This document shows, piece by piece, positions 1-7,024 of a stretch of 9,742 bases of DNA. The stretch covers positions 1-9,742 of the forward strand of contig DLXG01000140.1 of assembly GCA_003448875.1 (NCBI GenBank), read 5' to 3'. Position 1 is the first letter of the stretch; each line of letters opens with the position of its first letter. Position numbers and translations under genes: made by a program. The stretch is from Anaerolineaceae bacterium (GTDB lineage: Bacteria; Chloroflexota; Anaerolineae; Anaerolineales; Anaerolineaceae). The notes under the pieces are model-generated. The model had not been told where the DNA came from, did no database searches, and saw only the letters and a program-made list of their open reading frames with translations.

Positions 1-144
1 AGTTCATTTGCCACGCTGGCCATCGGCGCAATCGGCGACTTGTTCAATCTGCGTACCGCATATTTGCTGAGTGCGGTTCTCGTTCTGCTGGGTTTGCCGT
101 TCCTTTTCCGGCTGCCCGGCAGCCCTAAAAAAATCAAACCCTGA
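1..144 (+). CDS. C-terminal end of a probable MFS transporter (partial)
   Basis: Frame 1 is open from the window edge to the TGA at 142-144 and gives 47 residues. They show a short loop, Ile-Gly-Asp-Leu-Phe-Asn-Leu-Arg, then a hydrophobic helix (roughly residues 20-38) and a basic tail ending Pro-Lys-Lys-Ile-Lys-Pro. The pattern G-x-x-G-D-L-F-N-L-R followed by one last membrane segment and a short charged tail is what the loop and twelfth helix of Major Facilitator Superfamily permeases look like. The substrate cannot be inferred. The stop lies 12 bases before the start of the protease gene, so the two are probably co-transcribed. Another multi-helix permease family remains possible because only one helix is visible. 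Confidence 0.62.
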   Translation, partial: SSFATLAIGAIGDLFNLRTAYLLSAVLVLLGLPFLFRLPGSPKKIKP

Positions 145-156
145 AAAGAGGTATCC

Positions 157-3063
157 ATGACAGAGTTACACGGTTTTGTGTTAATAGAAGACCGCTTTAT
201 CCGCGAATACAATACCCGCGCCCGCCTGTGGGAACACCGCCAGAGCGGAGCGCAGTTGCTTTCGCTTGAAAATGACGATGAGAATAAGGTCTTTGGGATT
301 GCCTTTCGCACGCCACCGCCCGACTCCTCCGGCGTGCCGCACATTATCGAACATTCTGTCCTGTGCGGCTCGAAGAAATACCCCGTCAAAGAGCCGTTCG
401 TGGAGTTGATGAAGGGTTCACTCAATACATTCTTAAACGCCATGACCTATCCGGACAAAACCATTTATCCGGTGGCCAGCACCAATCTCAAGGATTTCTA
501 CAACCTGATTGATGTCTATCTGGATGCCGTTTTTCACCCCTTGATTTCTCCCTTCACCCTCTATCAGGAAGGCTGGCATTACGAACTGGAAGAACCGCAG
601 GGAGAGATGAGTTTCAAAGGCGTGGTGTTCAACGAGATGAAGGGTGCTTATTCCTCACCCGATTCGGTGATGGCTGAGGAAGCGCAACATGCCGTATTCC
701 CGGACACCATCTACCGGTATGACAGCGGCGGCGAGCCGGAAGCCATCCTCTCGCTGACCTATGAGAAGTTCCGTTCCTTCTACGAAACTTACTACCACCC
801 CCGCAACGCGCTGGTTTACTTTTATGGCGATGATGATCCCGAACAGCGGTTGAAGTACATGAATGATGCGCTAAAAGAATTCAGCCGGCGAGAAGTCCCC
901 GCCGAAATTCCCTTGCAGCCGCGCTTGAACGCCCCCCAAAAGAAAGAGGTGTTTTATGACAGCGGCGATGACCCCAACGCCAAAGCTCAAATCACCCTCA
1001 ACTGGCTGCTGGTAGAAAGCGGCAACCTTGAGGAAATTCTGGCACTGCATATTCTGGATCACGCCCTGATCGGCACGCCCGCCTCTCCCCTGCGGAAAGC
1101 ACTGATCGATTCGGGGTTGGGCGAAGACCTGACCGGCGGCGGCTTTCAAACCGGCTACCGCCAAACCATGTACTCGGTGGGGTTGAAAGGTGTGGCCGAG
1201 CAGGACACCGAAAAGGTTGAGCGGTTAATTCTGGAAACCCTCAACCAGATCGCAGAAGAGGGCTTTGACCCCGAAACCCTGCGCGCTTCCCTCAACACCA
1301 TCGAATTCAGCCTGCGCGAGAACAACACCGGCTCTTATCCGCGCGGTCTGGTGATGATGCTCAATGCGGTGGAAAACTGGGTATACGGTCACAACCCGAT
1401 TGAAGCCCTCGCCTTTGAAGCCCCGCTGAATGCCATCAAACACCGTTTTCAGGCCGGCGAACGCTTCTTTGAAAACCTGATCCGTCAGCACTTTTTAGAA
1501 AACCCCCACCGGGTCAGCCTTGTGTTACGGCCAGATCCCCAATTGGGCCAACGCAGGGCTGCCGCCGAACAGCAGCGCTTGCAGCAGGCCCGCGCCCAAA
1601 TGAGCCCGCAGCAACTTGATGAAATTGTTCAAATCACGCGCGAACTCAAACGCCGTCAGGAAACTCCCGACAGTCCGGAAGCACTGGCTACCATCCCCAT
1701 GTTGACCCGCACTGACCTTGAACCAAAGGTCAAGACCATTCCCAGTGAGGAAATTCGGCTGGCAGAGAGTAAACTTCTTTACCACGATCTGTTCACCAAC
1801 GGCATCCTCTACCTGGATCTGGGTTTTGACCTGCACAGCCTGCCGCAGGAATGGCTGCCCTATCTGCCCATTTTCAGCCGAGCCTTGCTGGAAACCGGCA
1901 CCCGCGACCTGACCTTTGTGCAACTGCTCCAGCAAATTGGGCAGCGTACCGGTGGCATTTACCCCACTACCCTCTTTTCAATGTCCCGCCACACGCGCCA
2001 GCCGGCCGCCTGGTTGTTCCTGCGCGGCAAAGCCATGACCGATCAGGCTGCCGATTTGCTTGCCATTCTCAAAGACGTTTTGACCAGCGCGCGTCTGCAC
2101 GACCGTGAACGCATCCGCCAGATGGTGCTGGAAAACAAAGCCAGCATGGAGTCCGGAATTGTCCATGCCGGGCACCGCGTAGTCAATACGCGACTGAAAG
2201 CGCGTTTCAGTGAGGCCGATTGGGCCGGCGAACAAACCAGTGGGGTGAGTCAGTTGTTCTTCCTGCGGGAATTGCTCACACGGATTGACACGGATTGGGA
2301 AAGTGTCCACCAAACCCTCGAAGCCATGCGCAATGCCCTCATTCAGCGCGCCGCCGCCATTTGCAACATCACCCTCGACTCTGCCAACTGGCAGAACATA
2401 CGTCCGCTTGTGGAAGACTTTGTCAGCAGTCTGCCCGCAGGGCAACTCCACTTGCATGCGTGGACAAAAGGCAGCCTGCCAGAGGTTGAAGGGCTGGCCA
2501 TGCCGTTGCAGGTCAATTTTGTCGGCAAAGGCACAAATCTATACGAATATGGCTATACCTTTCACGGCTCGGCGCTGGTCATCGTCCCCTACCTGCGCGG
2601 CAGTTATCTCTGGGAAAAGGTGCGCGTGCAGGGCGGTGCCTATGGCGGTTTTGCCGTGTTCGATCAACAATCCGGCAATTTCAACTTCCTTTCTTACCGC
2701 GACCCCAATCTGGATCAAACCCTGCAAGCCTTCGACCAGACCGCCGACTACCTGCGCAAACTGGAACTGAGCGAAAGCGAATTGACCAAGGCCATCATCG
2801 GCGCAATTGGCGAGGTGGACGCCTACCAGTTGCCGGATGCCAAAGGTTACACGGCCCTGATCCGCTATCTGTTGGGCATCACCGATGAAGAACGCCAGCG
2901 TACTCGCGATCAAATCCTCAACACGTCTCAACAGGATTTTCGCCGGTTTGGTGAAGTGCTGGAAAGCGTGCGGCAGCATGGAGCGGTTGTGGCGCTGGCC
3001 GCCCCGCAGGTATTTGAAAACAGCCGGCTGGCCGGCCGGTTTGCACTGGTCAAGGTTTTATAA
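157..3063 (+). CDS. M16C metalloprotease, presequence protease (PreP) type
   Basis: A 968-residue zinc peptidase of the insulinase/pitrilysin clan, close to the usual length of PreP proteins (about 970-1000). The inverted zinc motif HxxEH is H62-I-I-E65-H66, followed by S-V-L-C-G-S-K-K-Y-P as in PreP. The third zinc ligand is most likely E160 in V-V-F-N-E-M-K-G, 94 residues on, which matches PreP-like spacing. In the C-terminal half R823 and Y829 in R-V-Q-G-G-A-Y-G match the Arg/Tyr pair that completes the active site across the closed chamber. The middle (roughly 470-720) fits the M16C-associated region. No signal peptide is seen, so it is probably cytoplasmic. By family it degrades unfolded peptides of a few kDa to amino acids and short fragments. 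The ATG has AAGAGG at 146-151, five bases upstream. No promoter is visible in the 12-base gap, so it is probably expressed with the upstream transporter. Transcription ends at the hairpin 3102-3139. Confidence 0.95.
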   Translation: MTELHGFVLIEDRFIREYNTRARLWEHRQSGAQLLSLENDDENKVFGIAFRTPPPDSSGVPHIIEHSVLCGSKKYPVKEPFVELMKGSLNTFLNAMTYPDKTIYPVASTNLKDFYNLIDVYLDAVFHPLISPFTLYQEGWHYELEEPQGEMSFKGVVFNEMKGAYSSPDSVMAEEAQHAVFPDTIYRYDSGGEPEAILSLTYEKFRSFYETYYHPRNALVYFYGDDDPEQRLKYMNDALKEFSRREVPAEIPLQPRLNAPQKKEVFYDSGDDPNAKAQITLNWLLVESGNLEEILALHILDHALIGTPASPLRKALIDSGLGEDLTGGGFQTGYRQTMYSVGLKGVAEQDTEKVERLILETLNQIAEEGFDPETLRASLNTIEFSLRENNTGSYPRGLVMMLNAVENWVYGHNPIEALAFEAPLNAIKHRFQAGERFFENLIRQHFLENPHRVSLVLRPDPQLGQRRAAAEQQRLQQARAQMSPQQLDEIVQITRELKRRQETPDSPEALATIPMLTRTDLEPKVKTIPSEEIRLAESKLLYHDLFTNGILYLDLGFDLHSLPQEWLPYLPIFSRALLETGTRDLTFVQLLQQIGQRTGGIYPTTLFSMSRHTRQPAAWLFLRGKAMTDQAADLLAILKDVLTSARLHDRERIRQMVLENKASMESGIVHAGHRVVNTRLKARFSEADWAGEQTSGVSQLFFLRELLTRIDTDWESVHQTLEAMRNALIQRAAAICNITLDSANWQNIRPLVEDFVSSLPAGQLHLHAWTKGSLPEVEGLAMPLQVNFVGKGTNLYEYGYTFHGSALVIVPYLRGSYLWEKVRVQGGAYGGFAVFDQQSGNFNFLSYRDPNLDQTLQAFDQTADYLRKLELSESELTKAIIGAIGEVDAYQLPDAKGYTALIRYLLGITDEERQRTRDQILNTSQQDFRRFGEVLESVRQHGAVVALAAPQVFENSRLAGRFALVKVL

Positions 3064-3101
3064 GCCTCTGCCCGGCCGCCGGCAGCTCATAACAACATAA
3101 G

Positions 3102-3139
3102 AATAAACTGCCGGATGAAAAATCCTCCGGCAGTTTATT
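3102..3139. terminator. Bidirectional intrinsic terminator between convergent genes
   Basis: A perfect 14-bp inverted repeat, AATAAACTGCCGGA (3102-3115) and TCCGGCAGTTTATT (3126-3139), encloses a 10-base loop. The GC-rich core CTGCCGGA is followed by TTTATTTTG on the plus strand and by TTTATTCTTATG on the minus strand, so it can end transcripts from both sides. It lies 38 bases after the protease stop and 20 bases after the ecfT stop. The U-tracts are interrupted, so efficiency is uncertain. Confidence 0.85.
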
Positions 3140-3159
3140 TTGCTTGGGTCATGCCCCAT

Positions 3160-4035
3160 TCAGGCCGCGCCCGCAAGTTGCAGCAGAAACTGCGGCACCC
3201 AGAACTTGCCCATCCCAAACAGAGAAAGGGCAATGCTGACCAGCAGCATGACCACCCCAAAACCGATCAACAGGCGGTCACGGGTGCGGTAGTGCAATTC
3301 CTCCAGCCAGGTGCGCGGCCCCACCCCAAATGCGCGCAGGTCCATCGCATCAATGATATCTTCGCTGGAAACAATCGCATGGATGGTTACTGGGACAATC
3401 AGGGGGGCCAGTTTACGCACCTGCGCCACCAAACCGCCGCTCAATTTTTCCAGTTCATAACCGCGCGCCCGCTGGGCATCGCGGGTGAGCATGAAATCCC
3501 TGCCAAACGAGGGGATGAAGCGCATGGTCAGATCCATGCCGTAAGCCACCTTATCCGGCAGCCCCAGACCCTTGAAGATGATGCCATAATGAGCCGGGTT
3601 GAGCGAATAGGGGATGAGAATGGTCATACTGGCCAGACTGAACACCCTGACCAGCATGGAAACGGCGTACATGGTTTTTTCGGCGGTCACCGTCAGGGTT
3701 GGCCGCCAGCCCAGCAGTGTGAAACCGGCCTCCCAACGGGTGATCAGATGTTCCTCGGTATAGAGTTCGATCCCGCCCCGTCCGGTCAAAAAGGTTAGAA
3801 ATGAGAAAAAGACCACAAAGCCCCCGATGAACAGCCACGCCCGGCGCATTTCCGAGAACCTAATCCCCGAAGTGAACACGACCAGCATTGCCATGCCAAA
3901 CAGCACCAGCAGGTAGCGCAGATCCCAGAAGAGTACTGAGCAGGCGATGTAGCAAAGGAAGAAGATAATCCACGCACGGGGATCGAAGGATTGAATCAGG
4001 GATTTACGGGGTTTATAACGCCAGGTGACCAGCAT
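3160..4035 (-). CDS. ecfT: ECF transporter transmembrane (coupling) protein EcfT
   Basis: A 291-residue membrane protein of the EcfT/CbiQ family, which links the two ATPase domains to the substrate-binding S protein in the cytoplasmic membrane. Both family-specific cytoplasmic X-R-X motifs, which dock into the ATPase grooves, are visible: Q-R-A-R-G (residues 188-192) and L-R-A-F-G (233-237). Hydrophobic segments lie near 22-36, 38-56, 65-84, 123-145 and 255-275, and the N-terminal S-F-D-P-R-A-W is also typical. The start is uncertain: ATG at 4033-4035 is chosen, but an in-frame TTG at 4042-4044 adds three residues and lies only two bases from AAAGGA, while the ATG is 11 bases away. It is the last gene of the leftward A-S-T operon, 27 bases (36 with the TTG start: about 18-27) behind the S gene and just before the terminator at 3102-3139. 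Confidence 0.92.
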   Translation of the reverse strand: MLVTWRYKPRKSLIQSFDPRAWIIFFLCYIACSVLFWDLRYLLVLFGMAMLVVFTSGIRFSEMRRAWLFIGGFVVFFSFLTFLTGRGGIELYTEEHLITRWEAGFTLLGWRPTLTVTAEKTMYAVSMLVRVFSLASMTILIPYSLNPAHYGIIFKGLGLPDKVAYGMDLTMRFIPSFGRDFMLTRDAQRARGYELEKLSGGLVAQVRKLAPLIVPVTIHAIVSSEDIIDAMDLRAFGVGPRTWLEELHYRTRDRLLIGFGVVMLLVSIALSLFGMGKFWVPQFLLQLAGAA

Positions 4036-4062
4036 CGGGGGCAAGGTCCTTTCTTATCAGAA

Positions 4063-5001
4063 TTATCGTCCGGTCTGACGCTGCACGGCAGAGTAAGCCG
4101 CTACCAGTAGCGGGACAAGGATGGCAGCAAAGATCGAATTAGGCCCGGCTGCCGGCAGAAATTCACCGACAATGGCAACCGCTGGCGGGTAGCCGTTGAT
4201 CCAGATGTCCGAAATGGCAGCAAAACCAATCCCGATGAAGTTACCCAGCAGACTCCAGGCTACCGCGGCAGTGACTTCGGGATTTTTATTGAACACCGCG
4301 GTAAAGCGGATGGCAACCACCAGCAGAAAGCCAACAATGGCAGAAAGGCCGGCAAACCATGAGATTGTGGCATCTCCGAAAATACCCGCTTCGGGATCAA
4401 AGAACATCATGTTCGGCACATTGCGGTTCAGGAAGAAGACGGCCGTGGCCAACAATGCCAGTATAAAGCTGATCACCAGCACCACATTGATGCCCTTCTG
4501 GCGGTCTTTGAACAGCAGCGCCATACCGGCTACCATACCGATTAAGCCGTTACCCACCGACCACTGCGGCGAAAGGCCGAAACCGGTCAGGGCATCTCCG
4601 AACATATTGCCCACCGCACCGGTAAAGAAACCCACCGACGGCCCGAAGGCAAAGCCAAAGAACATGGGGATGGCCACCGCCGGGCGCAGCGCTACCTGAC
4701 TAACGGAAGGTACCGCAAACACGGTGCCATTGAACAGGAAGGAAAGCACCGCATATAAGGCTGCGCCAATTGCCATATACACCACCTCACGGGTGCCTAC
4801 TTCCCAGATCTGGCTCTGGCGGGTCAGCAGGTAAACGATAAAGACGATTAATAAACCGATTCCAACGAAAGCAAAACGAAGTACGCCGGTTTCATCCAGC
4901 TGCAGGTCGGGGTTGATCATGCCGCCGATCCACACAATCAGCAAGAAGAACACCAGCACAGCCACCAGTGATACGATCACAGAAGTTAATTTGCGATCCA
5001 T
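4063..5001 (-). CDS. ECF transporter substrate-binding S component, enlarged
   Basis: A 312-residue, very hydrophobic protein between the ECF ATPase and EcfT genes. The centre (about 72-165) carries the S-component pattern: T-R-E-V-V-Y-M-A-I-G-A-A-L-Y-A near 70-84, A-L-R-P-A-V-A-I-P-M-F-F-G near 104-116, F-G-P-S-V-G-F-F-T-G-A-V-G-N near 119-132 and S-V-G-N-G-L-I-G near 148-155. This resembles S proteins grouped with the riboflavin-type ECF transporters. S components are usually 170-220 residues with six helices. Here two extra N-terminal helices (about 7-29 and 42-60) and a longer C-terminal half suggest nearer ten. The S protein binds the cofactor or vitamin outside the cell. The substrate cannot be assigned from sequence, and no biosynthetic neighbour or recognised riboswitch helps. 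The start ATG has AAGGAG at 5010-5015, eight bases upstream, and lies 34 bases after the ATPase stop. Confidence 0.87.
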   Translation of the reverse strand: MDRKLTSVIVSLVAVLVFFLLIVWIGGMINPDLQLDETGVLRFAFVGIGLLIVFIVYLLTRQSQIWEVGTREVVYMAIGAALYAVLSFLFNGTVFAVPSVSQVALRPAVAIPMFFGFAFGPSVGFFTGAVGNMFGDALTGFGLSPQWSVGNGLIGMVAGMALLFKDRQKGINVVLVISFILALLATAVFFLNRNVPNMMFFDPEAGIFGDATISWFAGLSAIVGFLLVVAIRFTAVFNKNPEVTAAVAWSLLGNFIGIGFAAISDIWINGYPPAVAIVGEFLPAAGPNSIFAAILVPLLVAAYSAVQRQTGR

Positions 5002-5035
5002 CTCATTCTCTCCTTAGGCGAAATATGGTGAGAAG

Positions 5036-6661
5036 TCAGTTGCCCGATGCAAGAACATGCGTCAGGGCCTCGGCACGGAAAAATTGTTGGGTTTTTGGAA
5101 AGTACTTGAGATTGGTTTCCAACAGGGAAGTTGGCAGCAGCCGGCACTGGCGCAGACGCTCCAGATCTGCCAGCACTTCAGCTGGTTTGCCATCCGCCAC
5201 CACCTGACCATCGTTGACCAGCAGCACCCGGTTGGCATAAATGACTGCCATATCCAGATCATGGGTAATGAATAAAATGGCTTCAAAACCGGGCATTTCC
5301 AGAATAGAATTCATGAAGTTCATATAATTTTTATAATCCTGCCCGGCAGTCGGCTCATCCATGACCAGAATGCGCGAGCGCATTGCCAGAATGGCGGCAA
5401 TGCTCACCCGTTTTTGCTGACCAAACGACATGGAAAGCGGCGGTGTCTGCTCATACCCCTGCAGGTTGACAATCTCAATCGCTTCACTCACCTCCTTTCG
5501 GATCTCTTCTTCAGGGTGTTTGAGATTGTTCGGTCCGAACGCCAGTTCATCATAAACCGTTGGTGCAAACAGCATGTGGCTCGGACTCTGAAACACATAA
5601 CCCAGCGTTGAGGCGATTTCAGCCACACTCAACTGGTGGGTATCCTGACCATTGATGAGAACCTTACCGCGTTTGGGTTTGAGCAGCCCAATCGCATGTT
5701 TGACCAGAGTTGTTTTACCGGCCCCGTTCGGCCCCAACACGGCAATCACATCCCCCCGCCGGATTTGGAGGTTAATGCCATGCAGCACTTCCGGCCCGCT
5801 GTCATAGCCAAAGGCCACATCCTTGAATTCCACCAGCGGGGCACCGCCGCCGTTAACGCCCGGCAGGATATTCAACGGCGGAGGGGGCGCATCTTTAATC
5901 GCCAGTTCCATAATCATAGGGGCAGGCAGCTTCACTTCGCGGTAATCCACCCGCTCAACCAGATGCTGCGGGTCGCCGTCATACTGAATCACACCGTCTT
6001 TCATAAACAAAACCCGTTCCGGGCGAATGCGCAGCACGTCTTCAACCCGGTGTTCGACCATCAGGACGGTCATGCCTTCATTGGCAAGGTCACGGATGAC
6101 TTGCAGGGCTTCCTGCGCGCTGGCCGGATCAAGGCTGGCAAGCGGTTCATCTAGCAAGAGGATGGATGGCTTCATCGCCAGCACCCCTGCCAGGGCTACT
6201 TTTTGTTTTTCACCGCCGGAAAGATAATGGGTTTGCCGATCGCGCAGATGAGCAATCTTCAAACGCTCCAGCGCTTCATCTACCCGCCTATGGATTTCAG
6301 AACGGCTCAACCCCAGATTTTCCAATCCAAAAGCGACTTCGTTCTTGACGATAGAACCGAGAATCTGACGCTCCGGGTCTTGCAGCACCGTGCCGACCAG
6401 TTGAGAAATGCGCGCCAGCGGTAAACCGGCAATATCCTGTCCTTGCAGGTAAATTTTTCCGGTTAATTCGCCTTTGTAACTGCGTGGAATCAAGCCGTTA
6501 ATACAGCGCGCCAGGGTCGTTTTACCGCAGCCGCTCGCACCGGCAATCAACACTACCTGGGGTTCGTTTACCGTCAGGTTGATGTCGCGAATCGCAAAAT
6601 CCGAACGGCTGCGATAGCGGAATGAAAGATTCTCGATAATAACCGGAGGCTGCACCGTCAT
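5036..6661 (-). CDS. ECF transporter ATPase, two fused ABC domains (EcfA-EcfA')
   Basis: A 541-residue fusion of two ABC ATPase domains, the energising part of an ECF importer on the inner face of the membrane. Domain 1: Walker A G-A-S-G-C-G-K-T-T at 41-49, Q-loop Q95, signature L-S-G-G-E at 147-151, Walker B I-L-L-L-D-E-P at 167-173, switch H204. Domain 2: Walker A G-P-N-G-A-G-K-T-T at 310-318, Q-loop Q358, Walker B I-L-V-M-D-E-P at 431-437, switch H467. The second signature is altered to S-F-G-Q-Q (412-416), a variant that recurs in fused ECF ATPases such as the YkoD type. A Pro/Gly-rich linker (about 245-275) joins the domains. The fused form suggests a dedicated transporter with its own S and T proteins, which are the next two genes. 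The ATG at 6659-6661 is preceded by GAGGG four bases away, and the promoter is at 6727-6755. Confidence 0.95.
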   Translation of the reverse strand: MTVQPPVIIENLSFRYRSRSDFAIRDINLTVNEPQVVLIAGASGCGKTTLARCINGLIPRSYKGELTGKIYLQGQDIAGLPLARISQLVGTVLQDPERQILGSIVKNEVAFGLENLGLSRSEIHRRVDEALERLKIAHLRDRQTHYLSGGEKQKVALAGVLAMKPSILLLDEPLASLDPASAQEALQVIRDLANEGMTVLMVEHRVEDVLRIRPERVLFMKDGVIQYDGDPQHLVERVDYREVKLPAPMIMELAIKDAPPPPLNILPGVNGGGAPLVEFKDVAFGYDSGPEVLHGINLQIRRGDVIAVLGPNGAGKTTLVKHAIGLLKPKRGKVLINGQDTHQLSVAEIASTLGYVFQSPSHMLFAPTVYDELAFGPNNLKHPEEEIRKEVSEAIEIVNLQGYEQTPPLSMSFGQQKRVSIAAILAMRSRILVMDEPTAGQDYKNYMNFMNSILEMPGFEAILFITHDLDMAVIYANRVLLVNDGQVVADGKPAEVLADLERLRQCRLLPTSLLETNLKYFPKTQQFFRAEALTHVLASGN

Positions 6662-6683
6662 AGTCCCTCAATAACGCAGTAAT

Positions 6684-6721
6684 GACCGAAAGAGTGTTGA
6701 TCATCCACTCAGGTCGGAGTG
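6684..6721 (-). promoter_or_regulatory. Alternative hairpins in the ECF operon leader
   Basis: The roughly 59-base leader of the ECF transcript contains GAGTG/CACTC modules that can pair in two exclusive ways. In one form 6692-6696 pairs with 6706-6710, extended by GACC/GGTC (6684-6687 with 6712-6715). In the other 6706-6710 pairs with 6717-6721. The same bases also form an inverted repeat GAGTG-N9-CACTC (6692-6710) centred on TGATCA, which could be a repressor operator just downstream of the start point. Neither role is proven. The leader is too short for most known riboswitches. Confidence 0.3.
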
Positions 6722-6726
6722 CCCAT

Positions 6727-6755
6727 ACTATAGCATGAGCGCGGATGTTCGTCAA
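6727..6755 (-). promoter_or_regulatory. Sigma-70-type promoter of the ECF operon
   Basis: On the minus strand a TTGACG -35 box (6750-6755) and a TATAGT -10 box (6727-6732) are separated by exactly 17 bases. Each differs from the consensus at one position. The predicted start is near 6720, giving a leader of about 59 bases before the ATPase ATG. A perfect 12-bp palindrome lies 17 bases upstream of the -35 box. Confidence 0.85.
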
Positions 6756-6772
6756 TTCTATCTCTGCTTTTT

Positions 6773-6784
6773 ATGAAATTTCAT
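6773..6784. repeat. Perfect palindrome ATGAAATTTCAT, possible operator
   Basis: A 12-bp perfect palindrome in the AT-rich centre of the divergent region, upstream of the ECF -35 box. Its TGAAAT core recurs in the direct repeats at the opposite-facing promoter (6856 and 6883). It could be a regulator site shared by both promoters, but a short AT-rich palindrome may also arise by chance. Confidence 0.3.
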
Positions 6785-6854
6785 GGCAACCGCTTGATTT
6801 GGAAAATTCAACTATTCGGGTCTTCAAATTTCAAAAATTTTAATAATTGAGGGA

Positions 6855-6883
6855 TTGAAATTGTCTTTATTACATGGTATGAT
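6855..6883 (+). promoter_or_regulatory. Sigma-70-type promoter facing the membrane-protein gene
   Basis: A TTGAAA -35 box (6855-6860) and a TATGAT -10 box (6878-6883) are spaced by exactly 17 bases. The A/T-rich stretch just upstream (about 6823-6850) could act as an UP element. The predicted start is near 6890, right at the base of the hairpin 6891-6927. Confidence 0.8.
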
Positions 6884-6892
6884 GAAATTGTC
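6856..6892 (+). repeat. Direct repeat TGAAATTGTC x2, 27-base period
   Basis: The ten bases TGAAATTGTC occur at 6856-6865 and again at 6883-6892, overlapping the -35 box and the start-point region of the rightward promoter. A spacing of 27 bases is between two and three helical turns, so the copies do not lie exactly on one face of the DNA. They may be regulator half-sites or a small duplication. Confidence 0.45.
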
Positions 6893-6935
6893 AAACGTTC
6901 GGGTGCCCCCCTCACCCGGGCGTTTGACTCTTTTT
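6891..6935 (+). terminator. Intrinsic terminator/attenuator immediately after a promoter
   Basis: The arms TCAAACGTTCGGGTG (6891-6905) and CACCCGGGCGTTTGA (6913-6927) form a 15-bp stem: 13 Watson-Crick pairs and two G-U pairs, with a C-rich 7-base loop. CTCTTTTT follows at 6928-6935. This is a classic Rho-independent structure. The only plus-strand promoter recognised upstream is at 6855-6883, with its start one or so bases before the stem, so the RNA would be about 45 bases if termination occurs. The membrane-protein gene begins 89 bases further on and would need read-through. In the next stretch CCTGCT (6939-6944) can pair with AGCAGG (7010-7015), which includes the weak ribosome site. Confidence 0.78.
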
Positions 6936-7024
6936 AAGCCTGCTGCTGACCTGGCGCAACTTCAAGGCATGGTTTGCGTATATAAATTAAACATTGCTCC
7001 CGGGCAGAAAGCAGGTAAATTGAG

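Noticed and set aside
3070..3087. GC-rich near-palindrome after the protease stop as an additional terminator
   Set aside because: Only the outer CTGCC/GGCAG arms pair fully and no T-run follows. The hairpin at 3102-3139 explains termination better.
3115..3798. Plus-strand open frame of 227 codons antisense to ecfT
   Set aside because: It lies wholly opposite a clear EcfT reading frame, has a His/Gln/Pro-rich composition typical of the antisense of a membrane protein, and begins inside the terminator hairpin.
6662..6720. Known vitamin riboswitch (TPP, FMN, cobalamin) before the ECF operon
   Set aside because: The leader from the predicted start is only about 59 bases and no conserved riboswitch core was recognised.
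6709..6726. Tiny leader peptide ATG-GGC-ACT-CCG-ACC-TGA next to the ECF -10 box
   Set aside because: Five codons starting at or before the predicted transcription start with no ribosome site. This is most likely chance.
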